DNA from: Ilyomonas sp963847085
GTDB lineage: Bacteria; Bacteroidota; Bacteroidia; Chitinophagales; Chitinophagaceae
Assembly: GCA_963847085.1 (NCBI GenBank)
Contig: CAWJYO010000009.1
Span: 682,001 to 746,000, forward strand
Direction of reading: 5' to 3'
Length of the DNA stretch: 64,000 nt
Shown: positions 35,605-44,008 of the stretch, piece by piece
Position numbering within the stretch: position 1 is the first letter of the stretch
Layout: each line of letters begins with the position of its first letter
The notes under the pieces: generated by a model
Told to the model about the DNA's origin: nothing
Seen by the model: the letters and a program-made list of their open reading frames with translations, nothing else
Database searches by the model: none
Position numbers and translations under genes: made by a program

Positions 35605-36387
35605 ATGAATTATTGGACGGAATTAAGTATTGAATATGCGAACCAACGAAATTATTTGGATGATTTGTTCCAAGTCTATCCAACAATACCAGAAGGAATT
35701 AGAGAAATAAATACTGTACGCTGGACAAATATTGAAACTGCATTTAATAGAAATAATAATCATGACCTAATTAAAGAACTCATTAAGCTAGATTTATTTC
35801 CGATAAAGGACAGCTATATTGCATATTTAAGAAGAGATCGAACAGCCATTGACCGAAATCCGCAAACAATCAATCGTATTAGTGGTCGGCTTTATGAAAT
35901 GGGTTTAGATATAATTTTTGCCCGATGTACCGAACCCAAAGAAACAAATAGACAAATCGGACCTTTCTTTAAACGTTGGCTTGACAGAGGGGCTTTGGGT
36001 ATTCAACCAGTTGGAATTGATGAGTTTATGGCAACAAATGACAATGCAATCTTAAAAGGTAGTGATGCACAATTAATGGAATTCGCAAGGAATCATTTAA
36101 ATTATCATCACAACAAAGGACTTGATTTTATTGGGCGTTTCAATGGAAAATATGTTTTAGGAGAAGCAAAATTTTTAACTGATTTTGGAGGACACCAGAA
36201 TGCACAATTTAATGATGCAATTAGCACCGTAGAAGCAAAAGGCGTAAAAGCAATTAAGATCGCAATACTTGATGGAGTTTTATATATCAAAGGAAGTAAT
36301 AAAATGTATAAAGATATTACAACTACTTATGCAGAATGTAATATTTTGAGCAGTCTGGTGCTGCGCGAATTTCTTTATCAAATCTAA
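35605..36387 (+). CDS. Type II restriction endonuclease (PD-(D/E)XK fold)
   Basis: The 260-residue protein lies 6 bases upstream of a DNA methyltransferase gene, the usual layout of a type II restriction-modification pair. The segment GLDFIGRF ... YVLGEAKF supplies Asp174 and Glu187-x-Lys189, the expected PD-(D/E)XK catalytic triad, followed by TDFGGHQNAQFNDA. I recognise no specific subfamily with confidence, so the recognition sequence is unknown. The region is visibly AT-richer than its neighbours and uses A/T-ending codons, which suggests horizontal transfer. The ATG at 35605 is chosen as the first in frame. Confidence 0.75.
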   Translation: MNYWTELSIEYANQRNYLDDLFQVYPTIPEGIREINTVRWTNIETAFNRNNNHDLIKELIKLDLFPIKDSYIAYLRRDRTAIDRNPQTINRISGRLYEMGLDIIFARCTEPKETNRQIGPFFKRWLDRGALGIQPVGIDEFMATNDNAILKGSDAQLMEFARNHLNYHHNKGLDFIGRFNGKYVLGEAKFLTDFGGHQNAQFNDAISTVEAKGVKAIKIAILDGVLYIKGSNKMYKDITTTYAECNILSSLVLREFLYQI

Positions 36388-36393
36388 GCCACA

Positions 36394-37563
36394 ATGAAAC
36401 TGCAATACGAAAATAAAAAAAGTGAGCAGGAAATCTTTGATAATATTCCTGATATAGAAATTGAACAAACCAATTTGAGTTCTAGCAACAACTTGCTTGT
36501 TCATGCAAATAATTTAATTGCCCTAAAGCAACTAATTACTAAGTTTAATCTTATTAGAAAGATTGATTTAATTTATATCGATCCACCTTTTGCAACCAAT
36601 AATGTTTTTACAATAACAGAAGGAAGAGCTAATACAATTAGTAATAGTTTAAAAGGAAATATTGCCTATAAAGACAATTTAAAAGGAGCTGATTTTATAG
36701 AATTCATTCGTCAAAGATTAGTGCTTTTGAAAATGCTATTATCCGATAAAGGATCAATCTACTTGCACATTGATTATAAAATTGGTCATTACGTTAAAGT
36801 AATAATGGATGAAGTATTTGGTATTGAAAATTTTCGGAACGATATTACAAGGATCAAGTGCAATCCAAAAAATTTTGCTCGTAAAGGATACGGAAATATT
36901 AAAGACTTAATTCTGTTTTATTCAAAGAGCGACCATTTAATTTGGAATGAACCGAAGGTTGCCTATACTGACGATGATAAATTAAAGCTCTTTCCAAAAA
37001 GAGACAAAGATGGAAGGCATTATACAACCATTCCTTTACATGCGCCAGGCGAAACGCAAAATGGAAAAACATCACAACTTTTTAAAGGTCTTACACCACC
37101 AAAAGGTAGGCACTGGCGGAGCGATGTAAAAGAATTAGAAAAATTAGATAAAGAAGGTTTGGTAGAATGGAGCGATAATGGAAATCCAAGAAAAAAAATT
37201 TATTTTGATGAACAAGAAGGAAAACGAATGCAGGATATTTGGGAATTTAAAGACCCGCAATATCCCATTTATCCAACAGAAAAAAATTCAGACTTATTAG
37301 ATATTATTATTAAAACTTCTTCACATGAAAACAGCTACGTGCTCGATTGCTTTTGTGGTTCTGGTACAACATTAAAGGCAGCACATCAACACAACAGGCA
37401 GTGGATAGGAATTGACCAATCAGATGAAGCAATAAAAGCAACCATAAGTAAGATCAACAATATAACCGGTGATTTATTTACACCAAAGTCAGATTTTAAA
37501 ATGTTTAAAGAAATAGAAACGGAAATTAAGAAAAGAATTGTTACAAGTGAAACTTTGCATTGA
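36394..37563 (+). CDS. Site-specific DNA-methyltransferase (adenine or N4-cytosine, beta class)
   Basis: The 389-residue enzyme carries the catalytic motif IV DPPF (Asp63-Phe66) near the N-terminus and the SAM-binding motif I LDCFCGSGTTLKAA (about residue 318) near the C-terminus, the order of beta-class amino-methyltransferases. The central part, about residues 120-290 (KDLILFYSKSDHLIW, WEFKDPQYPIYPTEK), is the target-recognition and motif VIII-like region. NPPY/DPPF enzymes methylate adenine N6 or cytosine N4. It would protect host DNA from the endonuclease encoded just upstream. The pair is AT-rich and ends at a strong bidirectional terminator. Confidence 0.9.
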   Translation: MKLQYENKKSEQEIFDNIPDIEIEQTNLSSSNNLLVHANNLIALKQLITKFNLIRKIDLIYIDPPFATNNVFTITEGRANTISNSLKGNIAYKDNLKGADFIEFIRQRLVLLKMLLSDKGSIYLHIDYKIGHYVKVIMDEVFGIENFRNDITRIKCNPKNFARKGYGNIKDLILFYSKSDHLIWNEPKVAYTDDDKLKLFPKRDKDGRHYTTIPLHAPGETQNGKTSQLFKGLTPPKGRHWRSDVKELEKLDKEGLVEWSDNGNPRKKIYFDEQEGKRMQDIWEFKDPQYPIYPTEKNSDLLDIIIKTSSHENSYVLDCFCGSGTTLKAAHQHNRQWIGIDQSDEAIKATISKINNITGDLFTPKSDFKMFKEIETEIKKRIVTSETLH

Positions 37564-37632
37564 GTTATTAGCAAACTCTATAGTAAGATTTGGTGTCTTG
37601 TTTTCTATTAAATTGTTTGTGGTTGCTATATC

Positions 37633-37674
37633 AAAAACAAACAGCCGGCTTATTACAACCGGCTGTTTGTTTTT
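37633..37674. terminator. Strong bidirectional terminator
   Basis: A perfect 16-bp inverted repeat (arms 37633-37648 and 37659-37674, AAAAACAAACAGCCGG and its complement) with a 10-base loop. The A/T-rich outer ends provide a U tract in both directions. It separates the convergent methyltransferase and prc genes. Confidence 0.85.
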
Positions 37675-37709
37675 ACTTATATTTCTTGAACCTTGATTCT
37701 TGTCGCTTC

Positions 37710-39884
37710 TTACTTCTTTTCTATCGCCACATTGCTGCCACTGTTAGTACCAATCATGTCCTTCATAATATCAACCGCTTCATCTAAATACAAATCTTTT
37801 TGTACAATCGAAAGCCAGGTTTTGTTACGACCCATTTTCGCTTTATCCGGGTTGTTATAATAGTTATCCTTATCAACTGCCAATGGCTCAGCATCTATGG
37901 GCTTTTTTAAACGGGATAACGTATCGTTTTGCTGAATTATGTTTCTCAAAGCATCCTGCTGGGCTTTGTATTTAGCTATATTCAGATCGTACTCTTTATC
38001 TACATTGGCACTCAGCCAGTTTGTATTTTTATGAATGATAGCAAACGCACTGTCCTTTGCTATCCTTTGTTTTGCATTGTCTTCAACTTGCTTTAAGTTA
38101 ACTCCGCTTGTCCAGGTTAGATAATCGGTTTTCTGAATCTGATCCCAGGGCAAAGCCGTTTGATTGTCTTTTTCCCTGATTTTTAAATACTCATATTGGT
38201 CGGGCAAAACTACATCGGGTGTTACGCCTTTTTTTTGCGTTGAGCCGCCATCTACGCGATAAAATTTTTCAAACGTAAGCACCAATGCGCCCAGTTCGCC
38301 GGTTCCGGTCATGAAGTTAGGCGTACCCAAAGGAATAGGCTTTTGCACGGTTCCCTTGCCATAAGTTGATGTACTTCCTATGATAATGGCGCGGTGATAA
38401 TCCTGCATGGCCGCAGCAAATATTTCGGATGCGGAAGCGCTGCCTTCATTTACCATCACAGCCAAAGGTCCGCTATACAAAACCGAAGGATCGGTATCTT
38501 TCCAAATAATGGGCGCATCATTTTTATCTTTTGCCTGAACAATAGGACCCGATGGGATAAATAAACCCGCCATCTTCACCACTTCCGGCAAACTGCCACC
38601 AGGGTTATTGCGAAGGTCAATCACAATGCCATCAACATTTTCAGCTTTTAGTTTTATTAGTTCTTTTGCCACGTCCTGCGAGCAGCGTGCACCATCTTCG
38701 CGGTTCACATCTAAGTAAAATTCCGGTAAATAAATATAGCCAATCTTTTTACCGTCTTTGTTAATCACAAGACTTCTGGCAAACGTTTCATCCAGCACAA
38801 TCTCGTCCCGAACAATGGGCACTACCTGCAATGTGCCATCTGCTTTTTTTAAGGTTAATCTTACCTCTGTATTCTTACCGCCTCTTATAAGTTTCACAGC
38901 ATCGGTAACGGCGTAACCCGTAACATCAACCGGCTCGACATCTGCCTGCCCCACTTTTACAATCACATCATTTTCCTTTATTTTTTGCGTTTTCCATGCA
39001 GGACTTCCAGGTATTACGGAGGCAATTTTGATTTGCCCGTCCTCTTCTTTTAACTGCGCACCGATACCATAAAACCGGCCGCTCATGTCTTCATCAAAGC
39101 TGCGCTTGGCAACAGGTGCGAGGTAGCTGGTATGTGGGTCCATTTCATCAGTAATGGTGTTGATGAACATGCTAAACTGATCTTCATCGCTGAACGCTTT
39201 TGTCTGGCGTTCATAAATGCGGTTCATTATCTGCATTACTTTACCGCGGGCATCGGCTTCTAATTGCGCATCAGTTTTTAATTTGATGCTGTCTTTCTCA
39301 CCTGCTTTCGAGCGTTGGTTTTGCAAATCAACATACCGTTCCAGTGTAAGATACTTCAGGCGTTTGCGCCACTGCTCTTTCCGCGCCGCATCATTAGCCG
39401 GATAAGATAATTTATCAGGATCAAGCTGCACTTTTTCATCGGTGGTAAAATTGAATGGCTTTGATAAAATGTCTTTATAAATAGCCGGTGTTTCTGCCAG
39501 CCGTTGTTTGTAAATGGTAATCACCGCCGGAAAAAATTGCAAATCGGCGCCATGAATTTCATCATCAATTTCGGTTTCATACTTCTTCAAAGTAGTAATG
39601 TCGCTTTGCAAAAACAAGTTCTTATCGGGATCTAAATCATTCAAAAAGTTTTTGAAGATTGCTTTCGAAAAATTATCGTCAATCTTTTTCGGATCGTAAT
39701 GATTTTTTTCAAGAATAGAGCCTACCATAGTAAGCAAACGTTCCTGGCGCGCTTTTGCATCATCTCCGTTTTTTCCGCTGCTGGTAAACGCCCAAAGCAA
39801 GCCGCCTACCAACAGTATCAGCAATACTGGCAGCACTTTTTTACTCATCATAAATTGTGTGATTTTTTGTAACATCGGTTTCAA
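37710..39884 (-). CDS. prc: Carboxy-terminal processing (tail-specific) protease
   Basis: The 724-residue protein has an N-terminal membrane anchor (KKVLPVLLILLVGGLLWAF), an N-terminal helical region up to about residue 230, a PDZ domain (about 265-350, GRFYGIGAQLKEEDGQIKI) and an S41 catalytic domain. The serine-lysine dyad is Ser484 in NEGSASASEIFAAAMQDY and Lys510 in YGKGTVQ. The Tsp/Prc-type C-terminal domain (DUF3340) follows. It cleaves tagged or envelope proteins from their C-termini on the periplasmic side. Intact, single gene, convergent with the restriction-modification pair. Confidence 0.93.
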   Translation of the reverse strand: MKPMLQKITQFMMSKKVLPVLLILLVGGLLWAFTSSGKNGDDAKARQERLLTMVGSILEKNHYDPKKIDDNFSKAIFKNFLNDLDPDKNLFLQSDITTLKKYETEIDDEIHGADLQFFPAVITIYKQRLAETPAIYKDILSKPFNFTTDEKVQLDPDKLSYPANDAARKEQWRKRLKYLTLERYVDLQNQRSKAGEKDSIKLKTDAQLEADARGKVMQIMNRIYERQTKAFSDEDQFSMFINTITDEMDPHTSYLAPVAKRSFDEDMSGRFYGIGAQLKEEDGQIKIASVIPGSPAWKTQKIKENDVIVKVGQADVEPVDVTGYAVTDAVKLIRGGKNTEVRLTLKKADGTLQVVPIVRDEIVLDETFARSLVINKDGKKIGYIYLPEFYLDVNREDGARCSQDVAKELIKLKAENVDGIVIDLRNNPGGSLPEVVKMAGLFIPSGPIVQAKDKNDAPIIWKDTDPSVLYSGPLAVMVNEGSASASEIFAAAMQDYHRAIIIGSTSTYGKGTVQKPIPLGTPNFMTGTGELGALVLTFEKFYRVDGGSTQKKGVTPDVVLPDQYEYLKIREKDNQTALPWDQIQKTDYLTWTSGVNLKQVEDNAKQRIAKDSAFAIIHKNTNWLSANVDKEYDLNIAKYKAQQDALRNIIQQNDTLSRLKKPIDAEPLAVDKDNYYNNPDKAKMGRNKTWLSIVQKDLYLDEAVDIMKDMIGTNSGSNVAIEKK

Positions 39885-39948
39885 AATTACTTTAAAATAA
39901 AACCGTGCCTGAAACAGATATTCTAATTAACAAGTATTTGTATGGGGA

Positions 39949-39987
39949 AAGCTGTGAGCTACGAGGTGCAAGCCATAAGCTACAAGT
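39949..39987. repeat. Intergenic GAGCTRY-type heptad repeat
   Basis: AAGCTGTGAGCTACGAG, then a degenerate copy AAGCCATAAGCTACAAG, lie between prc and the agmatinase-family gene. The unit matches the insertions in pyrD and mutL. The rest of the 39885-40267 gap shows no gene. Confidence 0.5.
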
Positions 39988-40267
39988 ATAATTTCTCTCT
40001 GATTACTTCTTATCTCTACGCAGGAATCCTTCTATTCTAAACCAACATCTTCGTATCGAATGTTATAATAGGCTGCTGTTCAGTTAAAACCGGTATTTTT
40101 TATTTACAACTGAATGCACCTCGGTGCACAGGATCAATTTATTGGCAAAAACAAATCCCTCAACAAGATGTTAATCATCACTGCCTTCTCTTATCCATCG
40201 CTTTTTATTCATCTTTTTTCAATGAACTATGGCTTACCTTGCACTATTTTTAAAAGAAAAATTGAGT

Positions 40268-41314
40268 ATGACTGAGTTGAAGAATTACGACCCCAATGTG
40301 GCAAGTAATCCTGATAATAATATATTCGGGTTACCTTTTACCGAAGAAGAATCGAAGGTGGTGATACTACCCGTTCCGTGGGAAGTAACAGTGAGCGCAA
40401 ACGCAGGCACATCGCGCACCGCAGAGCAAATCTTCCGTTCGTCTTTACAGGTAGATGTGTTTGATATGGATGTGTGTGATGGCTGGAAGCAAGGTTTTTT
40501 TATGCGTGAAATCAATCGCAAATTATTAATGAAAAGCGATTATCTGCGTAAGGAAGCCGAGTTGTACATTGACTATATTACCAAAGGCAACGACCTGAAG
40601 CAAAATAAGTTTATGACAAAGAGCCTGAAAGACATTAACGAAGGTTCTTTGTTTATAAACAATTGGGTGTATGAGCAAACCAGCGAATTATTAACGAGAG
40701 ACAAACTGGTGGCTTTGCTGGGTGGAGACCACAGCGTAAGCCTGGGTTTAATAAAAGCGTTGGCAGAAAAACATGGCAACTTTGGCATTTTGCAGATTGA
40801 TGCACATTGCGATTTGAGAAAATGTTATGAAGCTTTTAATTACTCTCATGCTTCCATTATGTACAATGTGCTGAACGAAGTTCCGCAGGTGGAAAAGCTT
40901 GTGCAGTTTGGCATTCGCAATTATGCTGAAGAAGAATGGAATTATGTGTGCAACAGCAATTACCGCGTTATTACGTATCTCGATCAGAAAGTAAAAGAGC
41001 GCATGTTTGAAGGCGAGCTCTGGCGTTCTATTGCCGATGAGCTTATCCAGCATCTGCCCGAAAAAGTATATTTAAGCTTTGATATTGATGGCCTTGATCC
41101 AAAGCTGTGCCCGAATACCGGAACGCCTGTTCCCGGCGGTTACGATATGGAACAGATTTTATATATCGTGAAGCGCATGATTGCGCAAGGTAAACAACTT
41201 ATTGGCTTCGATTTGGTAGAAGTGGGTACAGGTGAAAATTGCGTAGATGCCAATGTAGGCGCAATTCTTTTGTGGCGACTTTGTAACCTACTTATCAAAA
41301 GCAATTGCCATTAA
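40268..41314 (+). CDS. Agmatinase/arginase-family ureohydrolase
   Basis: The enzyme has the ureohydrolase metal-site motifs GGDHSVSLG, DAHCDLR and SFDIDGLDP, which bind two Mn ions, plus VEVGTGENCVDANVGA near the end. The start at 40268 (MTELKNYDPNVASNPDNNIFGLPFTEEES) matches Bacteroidota members; an in-frame ATG at 40229 would add 13 residues. With 348 residues it is longer than typical agmatinases, and its N-terminal LP-PWEVTVSANAGTSR is shared by a Bacteroidota subgroup annotated as agmatinase-family. The substrate (agmatine, formimidoylglutamate or another guanidine) is undecided. The downstream membrane gene starts 14 bases after the stop. Confidence 0.85.
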   Translation: MTELKNYDPNVASNPDNNIFGLPFTEEESKVVILPVPWEVTVSANAGTSRTAEQIFRSSLQVDVFDMDVCDGWKQGFFMREINRKLLMKSDYLRKEAELYIDYITKGNDLKQNKFMTKSLKDINEGSLFINNWVYEQTSELLTRDKLVALLGGDHSVSLGLIKALAEKHGNFGILQIDAHCDLRKCYEAFNYSHASIMYNVLNEVPQVEKLVQFGIRNYAEEEWNYVCNSNYRVITYLDQKVKERMFEGELWRSIADELIQHLPEKVYLSFDIDGLDPKLCPNTGTPVPGGYDMEQILYIVKRMIAQGKQLIGFDLVEVGTGENCVDANVGAILLWRLCNLLIKSNCH

Positions 41315-41328
41315 TTGAAACAGCAGCA

Positions 41329-41904
41329 ATGAGCCAATACAATTATGTAATTACCATTAAAGAACCTGATTATAAAAAGGTAAATGCAATTACATTTTTA
41401 ATGCTGTTGCTTGCCGTTGCTTTTTTTGTTTATATAGCCACTCATCAATGGGCTACAAAATATCACAATGCAGCCATTATGGATGTTGTAATTGCTGCAT
41501 TTATTGTATTGTGGAGTGTTTATACTTTCTTTTCCTCACAACAAAAAAACAAAGTGGCTTATTACCGGCTGGCCCTTTTTGCTGCTGCCATTGGCTGGTT
41601 TGCCGAGCCCATCAGTAACTATTGGATGGCAGGTTTGTTTGTGATAGCTGCCTTGTTAGAACGTCAGGTAAAGTTTCCGCAGGAAATTGGTGTAGATGAG
41701 CGGGGCATTACGTTTAACACATTGCCTCAAAAAGAGTACGAATGGAAAGACATCAACAACCTGTTGCTGAAAGAAGGAATTCTTACGGTAGATTATAAAA
41801 ACAATAAACTGTTTCAACACGAAATTGAATCGGATGTGAGTCCTGCTTTGGAACGCGAGTTCAATCAATATTGCGGGGCAAAACTGGCAGCAGCAAAACG
41901 CTGA
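41329..41904 (+). CDS. Membrane protein with a cytoplasmic PH-like tail, unknown function
   Basis: The start at 41329 (MSQYNYVITIKEPDY) gives 191 residues. Hydrophobic segments occur at about residues 20-38, 53-71 and 84-108 in pairs, followed by a soluble C-terminal domain. That domain begins QEIGVDERGITFNTLPQKEYEWKDINNLLLKEGILTVDYKNNKLF, which has the look of a small bacterial PH-like or YcxB-like domain. It is directly downstream of the agmatinase-family gene and probably co-transcribed. No specific role is known. Confidence 0.6.
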   Translation: MSQYNYVITIKEPDYKKVNAITFLMLLLAVAFFVYIATHQWATKYHNAAIMDVVIAAFIVLWSVYTFFSSQQKNKVAYYRLALFAAAIGWFAEPISNYWMAGLFVIAALLERQVKFPQEIGVDERGITFNTLPQKEYEWKDINNLLLKEGILTVDYKNNKLFQHEIESDVSPALEREFNQYCGAKLAAAKR

Positions 41905-41968
41905 ACAGGGTTTCAAACTGTAGATGTTCTGAAGATGTTTGGTTTTGCACCAAAAGTATTTTGTTTAG

Positions 41969-42112
41969 AACCCATCGGGTTCGCGTGTTTGTAGAAGCGA
42001 TACGATTAAGTTTTGAACCGGCGCCATCGGAGCCACGTATTGATAAGGCAAATACACAAAACACGCGGCTCCGATGGTGCCGGTTCATGCGCTACAAACA
42101 CGGCCCCTGCGG
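41969..42112. repeat. Large nested palindromic repeat
   Basis: Inner arms 42015-42037 and 42064-42086 (GAACCGGCGCCATCGGAGCC / GGCTCCGATGGTGCCGGTTC) pair with two mismatches. Outer arms CGTGTTTGTAG (41984) and CTACAAACACG (42092-42102) also pair. A short GAACCCATCGGGTTC hairpin (41969-41983) flanks the left side. It is G+C-rich and non-coding; it resembles dispersed palindromic repeats of Chitinophagaceae. Confidence 0.7.
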
Positions 42113-42153
42113 GGATTTTGAAATCTTTCGAAAAAGCACTTATTTAAATTATT

Positions 42154-43452
42154 ATGTCATTATCTTCTTCACCCTATCTTTTGTATTCCGACGGCAAAGG
42201 CAACATCTTTGAAGATACCTCTTTGTATGCCGTAGGTCGCGCAGGTTGGGATGCAATGCCTGTTCCAGAAGAAGACTGGATACGCTTACCCAAAGGTGGT
42301 AGTTTGTATGAACTACCCGGCAGAAAAGCCATTGGAATTGATGTAAAAACAAACGAGTTAAGATTGTGCAATAAGGGATGGGCCGTTGCAGCTTTTATTC
42401 CACCTGCACATACAGGTTTGTTTTTGGCTGCTTTTGAAAGCGAGCCGGATGCACCTACGCTTCCCCTATTTTGTTATACGGCAGTTGGCTGGTTCAATAA
42501 TGAATTTTATGTGCCTGCTGTGCGCATTGAACAAGATGTTAGGCAAGAAAGTGAAGGATACGATGAAAGCCTTATCCAGAGCGGTGCTCAGCGCCTGTTA
42601 GAAGCGTATCCGCACAACCGTTTGGTGAACCATTTAATGAACAATTGCTGCAATACGTATCATTGTCCGGCAGCAAGAAATTTTGCGCTGGCGCGATGGG
42701 AATGCCCGGTGCCATCATCGCCTGCCTGCAATGCCAATTGCATTGGCTGCATTTCGTTTCAGCCCGAAGAAGAAAGCATTGTTTCTACACAAGACCGCTT
42801 GCAGTTTAAACCCACAGCAGAAGAAATTGTTGAGTTTACTGTACCACATTTGCTGCATGCTCCTTATCCTATTGTTTCGTTTGGGCAAGGTTGCGAAGGT
42901 GAGCCGTTACTGATGTGGCAAACCATTCGCGAAGCGATTATTGAAATCAGGAAACATACATCAAAAGGAAGCATCAATATCAACACCAATGGCTCAAAGC
43001 CTGATGCTGTGAAAGCCTTGTGTGATGCGGGCTTGAACAGCATTCGTGTAAGCACCAATTCTGCACAAAAACAAATTTATACGCCTTATTATCGCCCTAA
43101 TAATTATAAGTTTGAAGACATTGTTGAAAGCTTGAAAATCGTAAGAAGTTATGGTGGCTGGGCAAGCATCAATTACTTTGTTTTTCCTGGCATGACCGAC
43201 AGTGTAAAAGAATATGAAGCCTTGCGTAAACTGATACAAGAAACGGATTTGTCAATGATTCAATGGCGCAATTTTAATATTGATCCTGATTGGTATCTGG
43301 GTTTAATTGGTGTAAATGAAACCGGCGAGATGCTCGGTGTTAAGCAATTGATGGAATTCATTCACGAAGAATTTCCGCAGGTAAAATTTGGTTACTTCAA
43401 CCCGCCGATAGAACGAATAAAAGGAGATTATCAAATGCACTTTGCACATTGA
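42154..43452 (+). CDS. Radical SAM protein of unknown specificity
   Basis: The 432-residue protein has the radical SAM cluster motif C-x3-C-x2-C at Cys192, Cys196 and Cys199 (ACNANCIGC), followed by FGQGCEGEPLL and INTNGSKPDAVKALCDAGLNSIRVSTNSA, typical of the AdoMet TIM barrel. The cluster is preceded by an unusually long N-terminal region of about 190 residues. That region includes a beta-rich part (YSDGKGNIFEDTSLYAVGRAG) and a Cys-containing CCNTYHCPAARNFALARWECP segment. There is no obvious SPASM domain at the C-terminus. The reaction is unknown and neighbours give no clear pathway. Confidence 0.8.
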   Translation: MSLSSSPYLLYSDGKGNIFEDTSLYAVGRAGWDAMPVPEEDWIRLPKGGSLYELPGRKAIGIDVKTNELRLCNKGWAVAAFIPPAHTGLFLAAFESEPDAPTLPLFCYTAVGWFNNEFYVPAVRIEQDVRQESEGYDESLIQSGAQRLLEAYPHNRLVNHLMNNCCNTYHCPAARNFALARWECPVPSSPACNANCIGCISFQPEEESIVSTQDRLQFKPTAEEIVEFTVPHLLHAPYPIVSFGQGCEGEPLLMWQTIREAIIEIRKHTSKGSININTNGSKPDAVKALCDAGLNSIRVSTNSAQKQIYTPYYRPNNYKFEDIVESLKIVRSYGGWASINYFVFPGMTDSVKEYEALRKLIQETDLSMIQWRNFNIDPDWYLGLIGVNETGEMLGVKQLMEFIHEEFPQVKFGYFNPPIERIKGDYQMHFAH

Positions 43453-43468
43453 TTTGGTTTGTTTTTGC

Positions 43469-43892
43469 TCATATTTTTTTACTCAAACCGTTGTTGTTTT
43501 CAGATGGTTCTATCAAATCCCAAAGGTTTCCATACAAGTCTTCAAACACGGCTACCGTTCCATATTCTTCTTCTTTGGGAGGACGAATAAAATGAATGTT
43601 TCTTTCGTTCATCTTTTGATAATCTCTCCAGAAATCATCAGTAAATAAAAACAAAAACACTCTGCCACCTGTTTGGTTTCCGATGCTTGCCGCCTGCTTT
43701 TCGTTGGCTGCTTTTGCAAGTAGCAAGCAACATTCTTTTGCACCTGGTGGCGCAACCATCACCCATCTTTTATCATCACTTAATTGAGTATCTTCAAGTA
43801 AATGTAATGAAGTCTAATTGCTTTGTATAAAATTCAATGGCTTCATCATAGTCTTTCACTACCAAAGCTATCTGCGCTATTGTTTGTTTCAT
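43469..43892 (-). CDS. VOC-family (glyoxalase-like) protein, frameshifted
   Basis: The first 32 codons from 43892 (MKQTIAQIALVVKDYDEAIEFYTKQLDF) are the first beta-alpha unit of a vicinal-oxygen-chelate fold. The rest (LLEDTQLSDDKRWVMVAPPGAKECCLLLAKA ... GNLWDLIEPSEN) continues in the +1 frame to 43469. Removing one base near 43807 gives DFIHLLEDTQLSDD, matching the family, for about 141 residues. Members are glyoxalase-, dioxygenase- or resistance-type metal proteins; this one cannot be assigned. The break is probably an artefact. Confidence 0.7.
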
Positions 43893-43943
43893 GTTGAACT
43901 TTTATTTATTCTGAATTTATTAAAATAAATCAATAGAAACAAC

Positions 43944-43972
43944 AAAGGCTGTCTCTTGCGAGAACAGCCTTT
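43944..43972 (-). terminator. Terminator of the nrdBA unit
   Basis: Arms AAAGGCTGTCTC and GAGAACAGCCTTT pair with one bulged base around a TTGC loop. Read on the minus strand it follows nrdA by about 36 bases and leads into a T-rich tract. Confidence 0.7.
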
Positions 43973-44008
43973 GGCTATGGAAATGCTTAGTAAGTAAGCG
44001 TTGGATAT

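Noticed and set aside
40229..40267. Upstream ATG for the agmatinase-family gene
   Set aside because: The extra 13 residues do not resemble family N-termini, and MTELKNYDPN at 40268 does.
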